From Candidatus Accumulibacter necessarius (GTDB taxonomy: Bacteria; Pseudomonadota; Gammaproteobacteria; Burkholderiales; Rhodocyclaceae), in assembly GCA_017302435.1 (NCBI GenBank), contig JAFLDL010000007.1:53897-117896 (forward strand): a stretch of DNA of 64,000 nt, read 5' to 3'. The notes under the pieces were generated by a model, which saw nothing but the letters and a program-made list of their open reading frames with translations, did no database searches and was not told where the DNA came from. Positions 1 through 8,372 of this stretch are shown in pieces (the stretch's first letter is position 1; every line of letters begins with the position of its first letter). Both the position numbers and the translations under genes were made by a program.

Positions 1-113
1 CCGAGCACCACGTGCTTGTACACGGCGGCATCCAGGTTGGAGCGCAGCTTGTCGGCAGCGGTCCAGAGCTTTTTTTCGAGGTCGTTGAAGAATTTTTGTT
101 CGATGGGGTTCAT
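1..113 (-). CDS. hsdM: Type I restriction-modification methylase subunit HsdM, N-terminus only (runs off the left edge)
   Basis: The minus strand starts with ATG at 113 and reads MNPIEQKFFNDLEKKLWTAA, then DKLRSNLDAA and YKHVVLG up to the window edge. The LWTAADKLRSNLDAA..YKHVVLG block is the characteristic N-terminal helical segment of HsdM N6-adenine methylases, the modification subunit that acts with HsdS and HsdR. Only about 37 codons are visible, so the methylase domain with its NPPF motif is outside the window. The start codon overlaps the stop of the upstream fic gene in an ATGA arrangement, so the two are probably translationally coupled. Family membership is recognised from memory of the conserved N-terminus, not from a search. 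Confidence 0.85.
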   Translation of the reverse strand, partial: MNPIEQKFFNDLEKKLWTAADKLRSNLDAAVYKHVVL

Positions 114-1210
114 GGATTTTTCCCTGATGAATTCGGCTGGGCATGGGCGGCTTGCCCGATGGATGGCTGTATCTTTTCCCACTTGGCGCTTCGGCCTTTG
201 CCGGTAGGGCTAATCAGCCCTTCGGCTTTCATGGCACGCAAGACGACGCGCACCATGTCGCGGCTGATGCCGGGGCAGGCTTCTTCGATTTCAGAAATCG
301 AGAACGGCAGGTTTCTCTTGAGGATTTCGGCGCGCACACGGTCGCCCTTGGCACCGCGCCCGCGTTCGATGGTGCCAACACGTTCCTCGAATTCCTTGTA
401 GGCCCGCAACAGTGCACCCCAAAAGTAGTCCAGCCACGGGGCAATATCGTGGGCGCCGTCATGCCAGCCCTGCGAGCTGGCCTCCAGCGTTTCGTAGTAG
501 CTCTCTTTCGATTCTTCAAAGATACGCTCCAAGCTTATGAAGCGGCCCACGGCATAGTCAAAGTGGTAGAGCAGTTGCAGGGTCAGCAGGCGGGCCATAC
601 GGCCGTTGCCATCCGGGAAGGGATGAATGCAGAGGAAATCGAGAATCGTCAGCGGCACCAGCACCAGCGGGTCGGCGAGATGTTGATCCAGTGCCGTGCG
701 GTAACGCGCAATCAAGTCGGTCATCGCCATGGACGTAAGATGCGCCACTACCGGGCGGAAGCGGATGCGCGAGCTGCCATCGGGGTGGCGCTCGACAATG
801 TCGTTGTTGGTCGCCTTCCAATGACCGCCTGGCTGCGGCATGTAGCGGTACAGGATGCCGTGCAACTGCAGAACGGTGCCCTCAGAAAATGGCATCCGCT
901 CGCCGCTTTCGTGGATCAGACCCAGCGCATCGCGGTAGCCGGCTACTTCTTGCTCAGATCTACTCTTGGGCGTGGCGTTCTTGAGTACCAGCGACTTGAG
1001 TCGGTTGGCAGGGACCACCACGCCTTCAAGGCGATTGGAGGATTCGGTCGACTCGACAACTGCCACTTGGCGAAGATCGCTCAACACCTCGGGAGACTGT
1101 GCGACATAGAGTTGCTGCTTGCCCCGATACTCACCTAGGGCACGTAACGTCGCCAGTTGCTGGGCATCAAAACGCAGCTTGGCAAGGTAGTCAGGCAGGA
1201 GTGAGTGCAT
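110..1210 (-). CDS. Fic-domain protein (probable AMPylase) with N-terminal inhibitory helix and C-terminal winged helix
   Basis: 366 residues. The catalytic Fic motif HPFPDGNGR is at about residues 196-204 with all key residues present (His196, Phe198, Asp200, Asn202, Arg204), so the protein should be able to transfer AMP or a related group to a target hydroxyl. An inhibitory-helix motif of the [S/T]xxxE[G/N] type (SNRLEG, residues 58-63) lies before the Fic core, which marks a class II, self-inhibited Fic protein. Residues from about 295 to 345 look like a winged helix (SISEIEEACPGISRDMVRVV), suggesting DNA binding. The stop codon overlaps the hsdM start, so it belongs to a type I restriction operon. 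Its target is unknown; autoregulation or control of the restriction system is inference. Confidence 0.93.
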   Translation of the reverse strand: MHSLLPDYLAKLRFDAQQLATLRALGEYRGKQQLYVAQSPEVLSDLRQVAVVESTESSNRLEGVVVPANRLKSLVLKNATPKSRSEQEVAGYRDALGLIHESGERMPFSEGTVLQLHGILYRYMPQPGGHWKATNNDIVERHPDGSSRIRFRPVVAHLTSMAMTDLIARYRTALDQHLADPLVLVPLTILDFLCIHPFPDGNGRMARLLTLQLLYHFDYAVGRFISLERIFEESKESYYETLEASSQGWHDGAHDIAPWLDYFWGALLRAYKEFEERVGTIERGRGAKGDRVRAEILKRNLPFSISEIEEACPGISRDMVRVVLRAMKAEGLISPTGKGRSAKWEKIQPSIGQAAHAQPNSSGKNP

Positions 1211-1232
1211 GAGTCATCTGATAGAGCGGCAA

Positions 1233-1302
1233 TGGGGTAATGCTACCCATAATTGGGGCAAAAGGCTGCGCTATTGCCCTAATAAATCATTCATTACCCT
1301 AT
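1233..1302. promoter_or_regulatory. Array of five related repeats upstream of fic-hsdM (candidate operator)
   Basis: Five copies of a short motif with consensus ATTRCCCYA occur in the AT-rich leader of fic. Read as triplet cores they lie at about 1234-1237 (inverted), 1246-1248, 1255-1258 (inverted), 1277-1279 and 1297-1299. Centre-to-centre spacings are about 11.5, 9.5, 21.5 and 20 bp, close to multiples of one helical turn, so the sites face the same side of the DNA. The first two form an imperfect palindrome (ATGGGGTA/TACCCAT) and the third and fourth another (ATTGGGGCAA/TTGCCCTAAT). This is what an operator for a small regulator looks like; the Fic winged helix is one candidate ligand. 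Confidence 0.55.
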
Positions 1303-1382
1303 TTTCGAGAGGCAATTCGCTCGGCTTCCTGATCGATCAGCGCCTGACTGGTAGCGTCATCCATCAACCAAGGAGCCCCGCG

Positions 1383-1901
1383 ATGAACACCCAAGACCAA
1401 AACCATCGACGCCTCCCTCGTCCGCACCGTCGCCATTCAAGCCAAGTTGGCACGCGCTGCAGCAATTGGCCGACGACCACGTTGGTGACCTCGGGCGGAT
1501 GGAATCGGCCCTCGACGACCCTCTCGCCATCTTCGATGGCCAGCGCGAATGACTGAGGCCGCGATGGACATCTCCCCAAACTCACCCCAACACAGACCCT
1601 GCTGCTGCGCGCTGCCGCCCGACGCGACGCCGGATTGGTGATCGAGCCCGACATCCTGCACGGCGGCGGCAGGGCCAAGACCCCGACCGGCCTGCTGCGG
1701 CGTGGTTGGATCGAGCCTGCGGGTGATGGGCATGCACTAAAGGACGCTGGCTACGCGGTGATCGGAGTCGGCCGCTTCCAGGCCTCCGGCGCAAGTGCGC
1801 TGATCGAGGATGCGGCCAGACCGCTGCGGGAAGCGAACACCCTCCTGTCGTGGGTTCTTCAGGCAAGGGGAGGTCGCATTCGCAATACTCGATGCGGCTG
1901 A
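1383..1901 (+). pseudogene. Decayed small accessory genes, including a DUF3489-like remnant
   Basis: A good ribosome site (AAGGAG) precedes ATG at 1383, but the sensible protein is split over frames. TKTIDASLVRTVAIQAKLAR is in frame 1 (from 1396), and QQLADDHVGDLGRMESALDD continues in frame 2 (1460 to a stop at 1550-1552). A second piece, KLTPTQTLLLRAAARR followed by GLVIEPD and LRRGWIEPAGDGHAL (about 1580-1740), resembles the short DUF3489 proteins found on plasmids and integrative elements. No intact start or frame joins these pieces, so I read this as two eroded genes. The family assignments are from memory and are tentative. From 1902 to 2337 no gene is recognisable on either strand. Confidence 0.35.
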
Positions 1902-2337
1902 AGAACCGGATTGCCATGAGATCGCCGTGCCAGCTCCCATGACTGCCTGGTGGCGTTTCTTCTCCTCGGACGTCTCGCTGACGGTCATCAAACGACAGCG
2001 CGGCATCCCGGTCGTCGCCGTAGATTGCGACCGCATGCCCGTGAAATACCCCGGCCACTGAGCGGAGCGCGATCTCTCCTGCATCTGCGGACAGCGATAA
2101 CCGGATTGGCATTACACACCCCTGCCTTGCATTTTTCGCCGGACCACCTGCCGATGCCTGCTGCTCTCTGACCCGTGACACATGGTTTCCGGGATAATGC
2201 ACTCGAGCGGGCGCCCTTGCCTTTGTTCTCGGTCAGGACATCAGCCCACTGTCGTATCCGCCGGCGCCGCCCCATGCGGCTGAGCAATCGCCAGGGCGGG
2301 CAAACCGTATTCACCATCACCTTCTACAGGCTGACAC
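1902..2337. other. Unassigned stretch between decayed genes and trmL
   Basis: About 435 bases. Several overlapping open frames exist on both strands, but none has a convincing start, ribosome site or recognisable domain. The trmL promoter and leader must lie at its right end. No repeat, tRNA or hairpin of note was seen. Confidence 0.4.
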
Positions 2338-2814
2338 GTGTTCGAGGTCGTACTGGTACACCCGGAAATACCGCCCAATACCGGCAATGTCATCCGGCTG
2401 TGTGCCAATACCGGGGCGCGGTTGCACCTGGTGCAGCCACTCGGCTTCGAACTGACGGAACAGCGGCTTCGGCGCGCCGGCATGGACTATGCCGAACTGG
2501 CAGCGGTGCACGTTCATGCTGACTGGGCATCCTGCTGCGCACTGCTGGCTGAGCTTTCACCGCTGGGGCGACGCTTTGCTCTGACCACCAAGGGCACCCG
2601 CCATCCCGCCAACGCGAACTTTCGGGCGGGCGACGTGCTGGTCTTTGGCTGCGAGACGCGCGGGCTGCCGACGGAAATTCTCGCCGAGTTCGCCGCCGAT
2701 CATTGCCTGCGCCTGCCGATGCTGCCGGACAATCGCAGCATCAACCTGTCGAATGCGGTCGCCGTCACGGTATACGAAGCCTGGCGCCAGATCGGCTACC
2801 CTGGCGCCACATGA
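2338..2814 (+). CDS. trmL: tRNA (cytidine/uridine-2'-O-)-methyltransferase, TrmL family
   Basis: 158 residues, the usual length for TrmL, a SPOUT-class enzyme that methylates the 2'-hydroxyl of the wobble base 34 in certain tRNA-Leu species using S-adenosylmethionine. The three SPOUT blocks are present: [15 protein letters not shown] near the N-terminus, FGCETRGLP in the middle, and [15 protein letters not shown] near the C-terminus, which forms the knotted cofactor site. The start is taken as GTG at 2338, because the family begins directly with the [17 protein letters not shown] stretch; no strong ribosome site is visible. It converges with gpsA on the other strand, 31 bases downstream. Confidence 0.93.
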   Translation: MFEVVLVHPEIPPNTGNVIRLCANTGARLHLVQPLGFELTEQRLRRAGMDYAELAAVHVHADWASCCALLAELSPLGRRFALTTKGTRHPANANFRAGDVLVFGCETRGLPTEILAEFAADHCLRLPMLPDNRSINLSNAVAVTVYEAWRQIGYPGAT

Positions 2815-2845
2815 CCGCAAGAACCAGTCGCCGGATGCTTCTCGC

Positions 2846-3832
2846 CTACTGGTCCTCGAAGCCGATGTCCCGCGCCATGAGCGCGGCAACCCCTTCGATC
2901 GGCGTCATACCGCCGTCGAGAACGGCACACACCCAGTCGGTAATCGGCATCTTGATGCCCAGCGCCGCCGCACGGCGCTGCACTTCGCGTGCGGCGGGCA
3001 CGCCTTCCGCCACATGGCCCAGTTCGCCGGTGATCTGGTCAAGCGGTTTACCGGTCGCCAACAACAAGCCAACGCGCCGGTTGCGCGAAAGATCGCCGGT
3101 ACAGGTGAGAATCAGGTCGCCCATCCCGGACAAGCCCATGAAGGTGTCAGCGCGTCCGCCCAGCGCCTTGCCAAAGCGGGTGATCTCGTGCAGTCCGCGA
3201 GTCAGCAAGGCGGCACGGGCATTCATGCCCAGCCCGAGGCCATCACAGACGCCGGTGGCGATTGCCATGACGTTCTTTACGGCGCCACCGACTTCAGCGC
3301 CGACGACGTCATCGCCGGCGTAGATGCGCAGGCGTGGACAGCGCAGATTTTCGGCACAACGGAGCGCGAAGCCGGGGTCGGCCGACGCGATCGTCACCAC
3401 CGTCGGCAGGTTCCGTGCCAGTTCATCGGCAAAGCTCGGGCCGGTGAGAACGCCACACCGACGCTCGCCGAGCACTTCGCGCACCACCTGGTGGGGCAAC
3501 AGTCCGGTACCTCTTTCCAGGCCCTTGCAAAGCCAGAGGAAGGGCGTCCCGATCCGCGCGTCGCGCAGGTGCTGTAACGTCGTACGCAAACCGGCGAGCG
3601 GAGCGGCGATCAGAACCAGGTCGGCGCCATCGGTAGCCACGGTGAAATCGGCGGCCAGCGCCAGCGAGGCAGGAAAGCAATGCCCCGGCAGGTAGCGGCT
3701 GTTTTCACCGGCAGCTCGCATGCTTGCAACCTGGTCAGGATCGCGTGCCCACAAGACCACGGTATGTCTGTGGGCGAAAGCGATGGCCAGGGCAGTGCCC
3801 CAGGCCCCGGCACCTAGAACCGCGATGCGCAT
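2846..3832 (-). CDS. gpsA: Glycerol-3-phosphate dehydrogenase [NAD(P)+]
   Basis: 328 residues from the chosen start. GpsA reduces dihydroxyacetone phosphate to sn-glycerol 3-phosphate for phospholipid synthesis. The N-terminus has the Rossmann signature GAGAWGTALA, the middle carries LTGPSFADELA, and GAEVGGAVKNVMAIATGVCDGLG holds the catalytic lysine region, followed by SGMGDLILTCTGDLSRNRRVG. I prefer ATG at 3832 over an in-frame start 16 codons upstream because GGAAAGG lies seven bases before it and the Rossmann fold starts immediately. The gene overlaps the 3' end of ubiC by 19 bases and is the last gene of a DUF192-ubiC-gpsA run. Confidence 0.96.
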   Translation of the reverse strand: MRIAVLGAGAWGTALAIAFAHRHTVVLWARDPDQVASMRAAGENSRYLPGHCFPASLALAADFTVATDGADLVLIAAPLAGLRTTLQHLRDARIGTPFLWLCKGLERGTGLLPHQVVREVLGERRCGVLTGPSFADELARNLPTVVTIASADPGFALRCAENLRCPRLRIYAGDDVVGAEVGGAVKNVMAIATGVCDGLGLGMNARAALLTRGLHEITRFGKALGGRADTFMGLSGMGDLILTCTGDLSRNRRVGLLLATGKPLDQITGELGHVAEGVPAAREVQRRAAALGIKMPITDWVCAVLDGGMTPIEGVAALMARDIGFEDQ

Positions 3833-4485
3833 TGATTTTCCTTTCCAGCAATGGCGTTGTCTGGTGGCTCGCTGCGGCACGGGTCGGTGGCCCCAGATCG
3901 GACCGTGCTGGCGGTACTGGCGGGGTCGGGCTCATCGAACTGAAGCAGGGTCGGCGAGAACACTTCGGTCACCAGAACGGATTGCGCACCGAAGCCGAAA
4001 TGCGAGCGACGAGCCCAGAGGGTAAACGGAGCCCGATCGGCGAACTGCAGGGCGTTCAGCGCTGGCAAGAACAGCGCATGCCGGCAGTCGAGCCGCCTGA
4101 AGTTCATCGGTCCGCGGGTGAAACCGGCATCGGCGAAGAGCAGCGCGCCGAGCGAGCGGTTGCCAAGGCGCGCCAACCAGAGGGTCAACGGGCCACGCGG
4201 TCGACAGGGGAGAACCGTGTGGGCGAAGACGACGATCCGACCCTCACAACTCAGCGCCACTTCACGGACCCAGGCCTGTGCGCCACGCTCAAGGCCGAGC
4301 GCCAGCGCTTCATCGTCCGTTGCTGCGCCCAGGCCCTGGCGCAGCACCTGCACAGCGAAGCTCCCTCTGGCCTGGATGCGTGCCGTCAACGAACCGCGGT
4401 CGCGCAGCCAGGGGATGAAGGGGCTGCTGTCGGCTGTGCGCAGCAGACTGCTGCGCCACTGCCGGTTTTCCGCAACGCTCATCAT
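3814..4485 (-). CDS. ubiC: Chorismate pyruvate-lyase
   Basis: 223 residues. Chorismate lyase removes pyruvate from chorismate to give 4-hydroxybenzoate, the first committed step of ubiquinone synthesis, in the cytoplasm. Support comes from the WLRDRGSLTARIQ block near residue 26, the VREVALSCEGRIVVFAHTVLP block, and the LGNRSLGALLFADAG stretch, in the order of the UbiC family. The final 40 residues (from about 184) are polar, of low conservation and overlap the gpsA start by 19 bases; the functional domain probably ends before this tail. The start could be either of two adjacent methionines. Confidence 0.88.
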   Translation of the reverse strand: MMSVAENRQWRSSLLRTADSSPFIPWLRDRGSLTARIQARGSFAVQVLRQGLGAATDDEALALGLERGAQAWVREVALSCEGRIVVFAHTVLPCRPRGPLTLWLARLGNRSLGALLFADAGFTRGPMNFRRLDCRHALFLPALNALQFADRAPFTLWARRSHFGFGAQSVLVTEVFSPTLLQFDEPDPASTASTVRSGATDPCRSEPPDNAIAGKENQCASRF

Positions 4486-4510
4486 GACAAGCCGGAGGGC
4501 TACCTTTCAA

Positions 4511-4954
4511 CTACTGTGGAGCCGGGGATTTCTCGATCCCGCCAATGCGCGCCCCCGGCTTGATGCCCTTGCTCGAAAACCAGCCAAGGTTCATTTCCAG
4601 CGCAAAGCGCGCCGCCTTCGCAGCGCAGTGGTTATCTTCGGTCTCGGGCTGCATGTTCTCGATGTTGATAATGCGCCCTTCCTGGTCAAGAAAGGCCACC
4701 GAGAGCGGCAGGTACGTGTTGCGCATCCACATGCAATGACGTCCCGCCTGGGAGAAGACGAACAGCATCCCCTGGTTGGTCGGCATGGTGCGGCGATGCA
4801 TCAGACCCTGTGCCCGATTCGGCTCGTTCGCGGCCACCTCCGCGTCGATCCGGTAGAAACCGGCACTCAGCTCGATGCGCGGCATTTGCGCCGAAGCGAC
4901 TGGCGCGGTGAGGAGCAGCCAGAGAGCGATCAACGAAAGAGACGTGTGGGCCAT
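4511..4954 (-). CDS. Exported DUF192 protein
   Basis: 147 residues. An N-terminal signal peptide (MAHTSLSLIALWLLLTAPVASA) is followed by a single DUF192 domain. Typical elements are EPNRAQGLMHRRTMP, GMLFVFSQ, the HCMWMRNTYLPLSVAFLD block and the closing ALEMNLGWF segment ahead of IKPGARI. DUF192 proteins are small periplasmic or extracellular beta-barrels with no settled function. It is the first gene of a compact run with ubiC and gpsA; the spacing to ubiC is 25 bases. Function cannot be inferred from these neighbours. Confidence 0.88.
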   Translation of the reverse strand: MAHTSLSLIALWLLLTAPVASAQMPRIELSAGFYRIDAEVAANEPNRAQGLMHRRTMPTNQGMLFVFSQAGRHCMWMRNTYLPLSVAFLDQEGRIINIENMQPETEDNHCAAKAARFALEMNLGWFSSKGIKPGARIGGIEKSPAPQ

Positions 4955-5018
4955 CAGAGACTCCGGAAGAACTGCGATCAGGAACCAGAACAGACGATCC
5001 GCCTGACGACGACGGTCA

Positions 5019-5375
5019 CTATTTCTTCCCTGCCTTTCCTTTGGGCTTGGCCTTCTCGGCAGCCTTCGTCGGCTGGGGAGCCTTGGAGGTCGAGGATGAA
5101 GCGGCTCTTGCCGGCTTCGCTGATCCGCTCTTCTTCTTTCCAGTCGGCTGCCCGGCTTCCTTGGCCACGGGTTGCCCTGCGGCCTTGTTGCCCTTGTTGG
5201 GCGGCTGCGTGGCGAGCTTCGCCGCGGGCTTCGGCGGCGCCCCGACGGCGCCGCCGAAGGTCACCTCGGCATCTTCATGCTCGGCAGCCCTCGGTAAGGC
5301 CAGGGTGGCCGCACAGGACAAGGACAAGCCCAAGGCGAGAAGGTATCGCAACAGCCTGTGGGTGGTTTTTCTCAT
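5019..5375 (-). CDS. Exported Lys/Ala/Pro-rich low-complexity protein
   Basis: 118 residues. A signal peptide (about residues 1-27, ending near TLALPRAAEH) precedes a short acidic stretch and then a repetitive basic tail of Lys, Ala, Pro, Gly and Ser, with KPAAKLATQ, AGQPTGKKKSGSAKPAR and a KPKGKAGKK end. The tail resembles histone H1-like or AlgP-like sequences in composition, but the signal peptide points to the periplasm or outside. I recognise no domain and assign no function. Codon use and GC content resemble the neighbours, so it is probably a real resident gene, though low-complexity sequence makes gene calling less certain. Confidence 0.6.
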   Translation of the reverse strand: MRKTTHRLLRYLLALGLSLSCAATLALPRAAEHEDAEVTFGGAVGAPPKPAAKLATQPPNKGNKAAGQPVAKEAGQPTGKKKSGSAKPARAASSSTSKAPQPTKAAEKAKPKGKAGKK

Positions 5376-5534
5376 AGCCAGCTTTCTCGACGGTCCCGGT
5401 CCTGATTATCGCATTGCCTCAACAGGCGGCGAACTCGCCTGCTGGCGCCCCGATGAAATCCGCCTCGCCGTCGACCGGTGAAGCGTACGGGTGCGAGTGG
5501 CACCCGACCGATCCGCCCCGTGCTGCCGACCGGA

Positions 5535-7124
5535 TCAGTGGCTGGTGCCTTCTGAACGCGATATTTTATTCCAGACGTTGTACTTTCCGACTGGTTTCTT
5601 CGCCGGTATGCGCTTCACTTCCTTCAGCGTCCGCGCGTCGATCACCACCAGCGCGCCATCCATTTCCCACAGGCTGGCAAGCGCGTAGCGGCCATCCCGG
5701 GTGAACTCGACGTGCGCCAGCGTCTGTCCAGGCTCGGCCTTGATCTGGGCCACGACTTCGAGGGTCTGCTTGTCGATTACCTGCAGCGTGTCCTTGTGTT
5801 CCTTGCTCATCATCGAGTCGGTAAAGGCATAGCGCGTGTTCTCGTGGCTACGCATGAAGAATCCAGGTCCGAGTGTCCTGATCTGCTTGACGGTCTGGTA
5901 GTTGCCCAGGTCGATCACGGTCACCAGGCCTTCATTGAGATTGGGCGAGGCCATCACGGTTCGCTCGCGCCCCGACGGGTCTTTCCACTTCCAGGTAATC
6001 CCAGAGCCAAGATGCGGCATGCCGGACAGGTCGAGGTCGGCGATTTTCCGGCGCAAGTCGAGGAGAATCACTTGGCCCTTGGGCGCCGAACGAGACGAAC
6101 CCAGGACTGCGTCGTAACCCTGGGTGAAGAAAAAATCATCGAGACAGTCATTGAGCATCGTCCGGCGCGGGTGGAACATGGCCGGCTTGAAGTGGCCTTC
6201 CTTGTACCGGTAGTCGTGTACCAGCCCATCGGCAATCGGCTCCGCGTCGGGATCATAGCTGATCTCCCAAACCTCCGGCACGTCCTTCAGCGCTGCGACG
6301 AAGCTCCTGCGCGGCGCAGCATCATAAACGGCCGACACCCGAGAACTCGTGCTACCGGCGGCGTTCAAGGTCGGGATCACCTTGACCAGCGAGAGATCCC
6401 TTGCGTCGAGCAGAACCAGGCTGTGCGGCAGGTAGTTGGCGACCATGACCCACTTGCCGTCGCCCGAAACTGCTGCATTGCGTGTGTTCAGGCCGGCGCG
6501 TATCTCGGCGACGACGACCAGGTTGTAGATATCGAACTTGGTGATCCAGCCGTCGCGCGAGGCGAAATAGACGAAGCGGCCGTCAGGCGAAAACTTCGGC
6601 CCGCCATGCAGGGCATAGCGGCTGGGAAAGCGGTGCAGGCGCTCGAACTTGTCACCGTCGAGCACGGACACATGATGGTCGCCGGTCTCGACGACAATGA
6701 ACAGGTTCAGCGGGTCTGCTCCCTTCAGTCCGGCGCCGGGGCGCGCCGGCAGTTTCGCGGCGTCGGCATTGATGACCTGCGAAGCGCGGATCTCTGCTTC
6801 ACCCCATACCGGCGCCGGACTGACCTTGCTGTAGATCCATTCCGCGAGTTGCTGGGCCTGATCGGCATCCAGCTTGTCGCCAAAGGCCGGCATCTGCGTC
6901 GCCACACGCCCCTCCCGGATGACCTTCAGGGCGTCCGGCCGACGCAAGCGCTCGAGGTTCTCCGGCAACAGCGCCGGACCGATACCGCCCAACCGCGATT
7001 CGCCATGACAGGCAGCGCAGTGCTCCTGGTACAAGGCCTTGACGTCAGCGGGACCGGCAAACGCCGGAACGCCGACAAGAATGACTGTCAGACAGAAAGC
7101 CGAGAAGCCCGCATGCCATTTCAT
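5535..7124 (-). CDS. nirN: NirN-type c-heme/d1-heme protein (dihydro-heme d1 dehydrogenase family)
   Basis: 529 residues. A signal peptide (residues 1-23) is followed by a cytochrome c domain with the heme site CAACH at 36-40 and a later Met-containing segment (TQMPAFGDKL). From about residue 135 there is an eight-bladed cytochrome cd1-type propeller (FIVVETGDHHVSVLDG, HGGPKFSPDGRFVYFASRDGW, NTRNAAVSGDGKWVMVANY). In known systems NirN oxidises dihydro-heme d1 in the last step of heme d1 synthesis in the periplasm. It lacks the longer NirS N-terminus, which favours NirN over nitrite reductase itself. Its start overlaps the nirJ stop in ATGA, so the two are coupled. Confidence 0.85.
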   Translation of the reverse strand: MKWHAGFSAFCLTVILVGVPAFAGPADVKALYQEHCAACHGESRLGGIGPALLPENLERLRRPDALKVIREGRVATQMPAFGDKLDADQAQQLAEWIYSKVSPAPVWGEAEIRASQVINADAAKLPARPGAGLKGADPLNLFIVVETGDHHVSVLDGDKFERLHRFPSRYALHGGPKFSPDGRFVYFASRDGWITKFDIYNLVVVAEIRAGLNTRNAAVSGDGKWVMVANYLPHSLVLLDARDLSLVKVIPTLNAAGSTSSRVSAVYDAAPRRSFVAALKDVPEVWEISYDPDAEPIADGLVHDYRYKEGHFKPAMFHPRRTMLNDCLDDFFFTQGYDAVLGSSRSAPKGQVILLDLRRKIADLDLSGMPHLGSGITWKWKDPSGRERTVMASPNLNEGLVTVIDLGNYQTVKQIRTLGPGFFMRSHENTRYAFTDSMMSKEHKDTLQVIDKQTLEVVAQIKAEPGQTLAHVEFTRDGRYALASLWEMDGALVVIDARTLKEVKRIPAKKPVGKYNVWNKISRSEGTSH

Positions 7125-8317
7125 GACGTTCTCCGTATCCGGATGTGGGGTGTGACCGTCAGGCGCTCACGGCCGGGGGCGACACCGATTTCCTCGTCGT
7201 CGAGATAACAGCCGGGGTCCTCAGCCCAGGCGTCGCCCGTCAGTTGCTGCGCACGGACGCGGGTGTTGCCGTTGCAGATGTCGAAGTGCTGGCATTCGCC
7301 ACAGCGCCCCGAGACACTGCGCGGGGACTGCTTCAAACCCGCCAGCAGCGGGTCCGAGAGGTCCATCCAGATTTCCGAGAAGGGACGCTGGCGAACGTTG
7401 CCGAGAGTGTAATGCCACCACATGGTGTCGGGATGAACGTTGCCGAGATTGTCGATGTTGGCGACGTTGACACCCGATGAATTACCACCCCACTGGACGA
7501 GGCGAGCGCGAATGTTGGCTGCCTTGTCGGGAAAGCGCCGCTGCACCCAATGCAGGAAATACACGCCGTCTGCGTCGTTGTTGCCGCTGGTAAACTCCTT
7601 GTGCAGTCCCCGCTGCTGGTACTCCCAACAGGTTGCGAAAAGCAGATCCATTGCCCAGCGGGTCAGTCGGTGCTGGGCGTCATCCTTACGGTTCTTATTG
7701 CCACGGCCGGCATAGTTGAGGTGCGAGAAATAGAAGCGGTCGATGCCTTCGTCCTCGACCAGTTCGAGCAGGTGCGGCAGGTCGTGCGCGTTGTCCTGGG
7801 TCATCGTGAAGCGGACGCCGATCTTCATGCCGAGGTCACGGCACAGCCGGATGCCTCGCAGCGAGGCGTCGAAAGCGCCTTTCATCTGGCGGAACCTGTC
7901 GTGCGTCCTGCCGATGCCATCCAGCGAAACACCCACGTAGTCGAAATCGCAGTCCGCGATGCGATCGATGTTCGAAGCGTCGATCAGGGTGCCGTTGGAC
8001 GACAGACCAACGTAGAAGCCCATCGATTTGGCCCGGCGGGCGATCGCAAAGATATCCGGGCGCAACAGCGGCTCGCCACCGGAGAGGATCAGCACCGGCA
8101 CGCGGAAGCGCTGGAGATCGTCCATCACGGCAAAGACTTCGTCGGTCGTCAGCTCACCCGGGAAATCCTTGTCGGTGGAGATGGAATAGCAGTGCTTGCA
8201 GGTGAGATTGCAGCGCCGGACAAGATTCCAGATCACCACTGGCGCCGGTGGGTTTCGCTTGGGCCCGGGCTGTGTCGGCGCCGAAAGCTCCTGCATGTAT
8301 TGCGATATGCGAAACAT
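7121..8317 (-). CDS. nirJ: Radical SAM heme d1 biosynthesis protein NirJ
   Basis: 398 residues. The radical SAM cluster motif CNLTCKHC is at residues 36-43, followed by LILSGGEPLLRPD. A C-terminal cysteine cluster (GRCGECQHFDICNGNTRVRA, then PGCYLDD) fits a second iron-sulfur cluster of SPASM type. NirJ removes propionate side chains from 12,18-didecarboxysiroheme on the way to heme d1, the cofactor of cytochrome cd1 nitrite reductase. I choose ATG at 8317 because GGAGG lies seven bases upstream; a longer in-frame start would read through the promoter. An FNR-type box lies 56 bases upstream. nirN follows with a four-base overlap. No nirS, nirF, nirE or nirD genes are adjacent. Confidence 0.92.
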   Translation of the reverse strand: MFRISQYMQELSAPTQPGPKRNPPAPVVIWNLVRRCNLTCKHCYSISTDKDFPGELTTDEVFAVMDDLQRFRVPVLILSGGEPLLRPDIFAIARRAKSMGFYVGLSSNGTLIDASNIDRIADCDFDYVGVSLDGIGRTHDRFRQMKGAFDASLRGIRLCRDLGMKIGVRFTMTQDNAHDLPHLLELVEDEGIDRFYFSHLNYAGRGNKNRKDDAQHRLTRWAMDLLFATCWEYQQRGLHKEFTSGNNDADGVYFLHWVQRRFPDKAANIRARLVQWGGNSSGVNVANIDNLGNVHPDTMWWHYTLGNVRQRPFSEIWMDLSDPLLAGLKQSPRSVSGRCGECQHFDICNGNTRVRAQQLTGDAWAEDPGCYLDDEEIGVAPGRERLTVTPHIRIRRTS

Positions 8318-8372
8318 CGTGCAACCTCCAGCACAAATTGGAGCATTAGAGAGCACGCGCGTCAGTGTGGCT

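Noticed and set aside
2330-2345. Palindrome ACACGTGT at the trmL start as a possible parS or operator
   Set aside because: Flanks do not fit parS and a short CACGTG palindrome is expected by chance in GC-rich DNA.
5712-7208. Plus-strand open frame of 498 codons opposite nirN
   Set aside because: Composition is Arg/His/Gln-rich with no motif, and nirN on the other strand is a clear family member.
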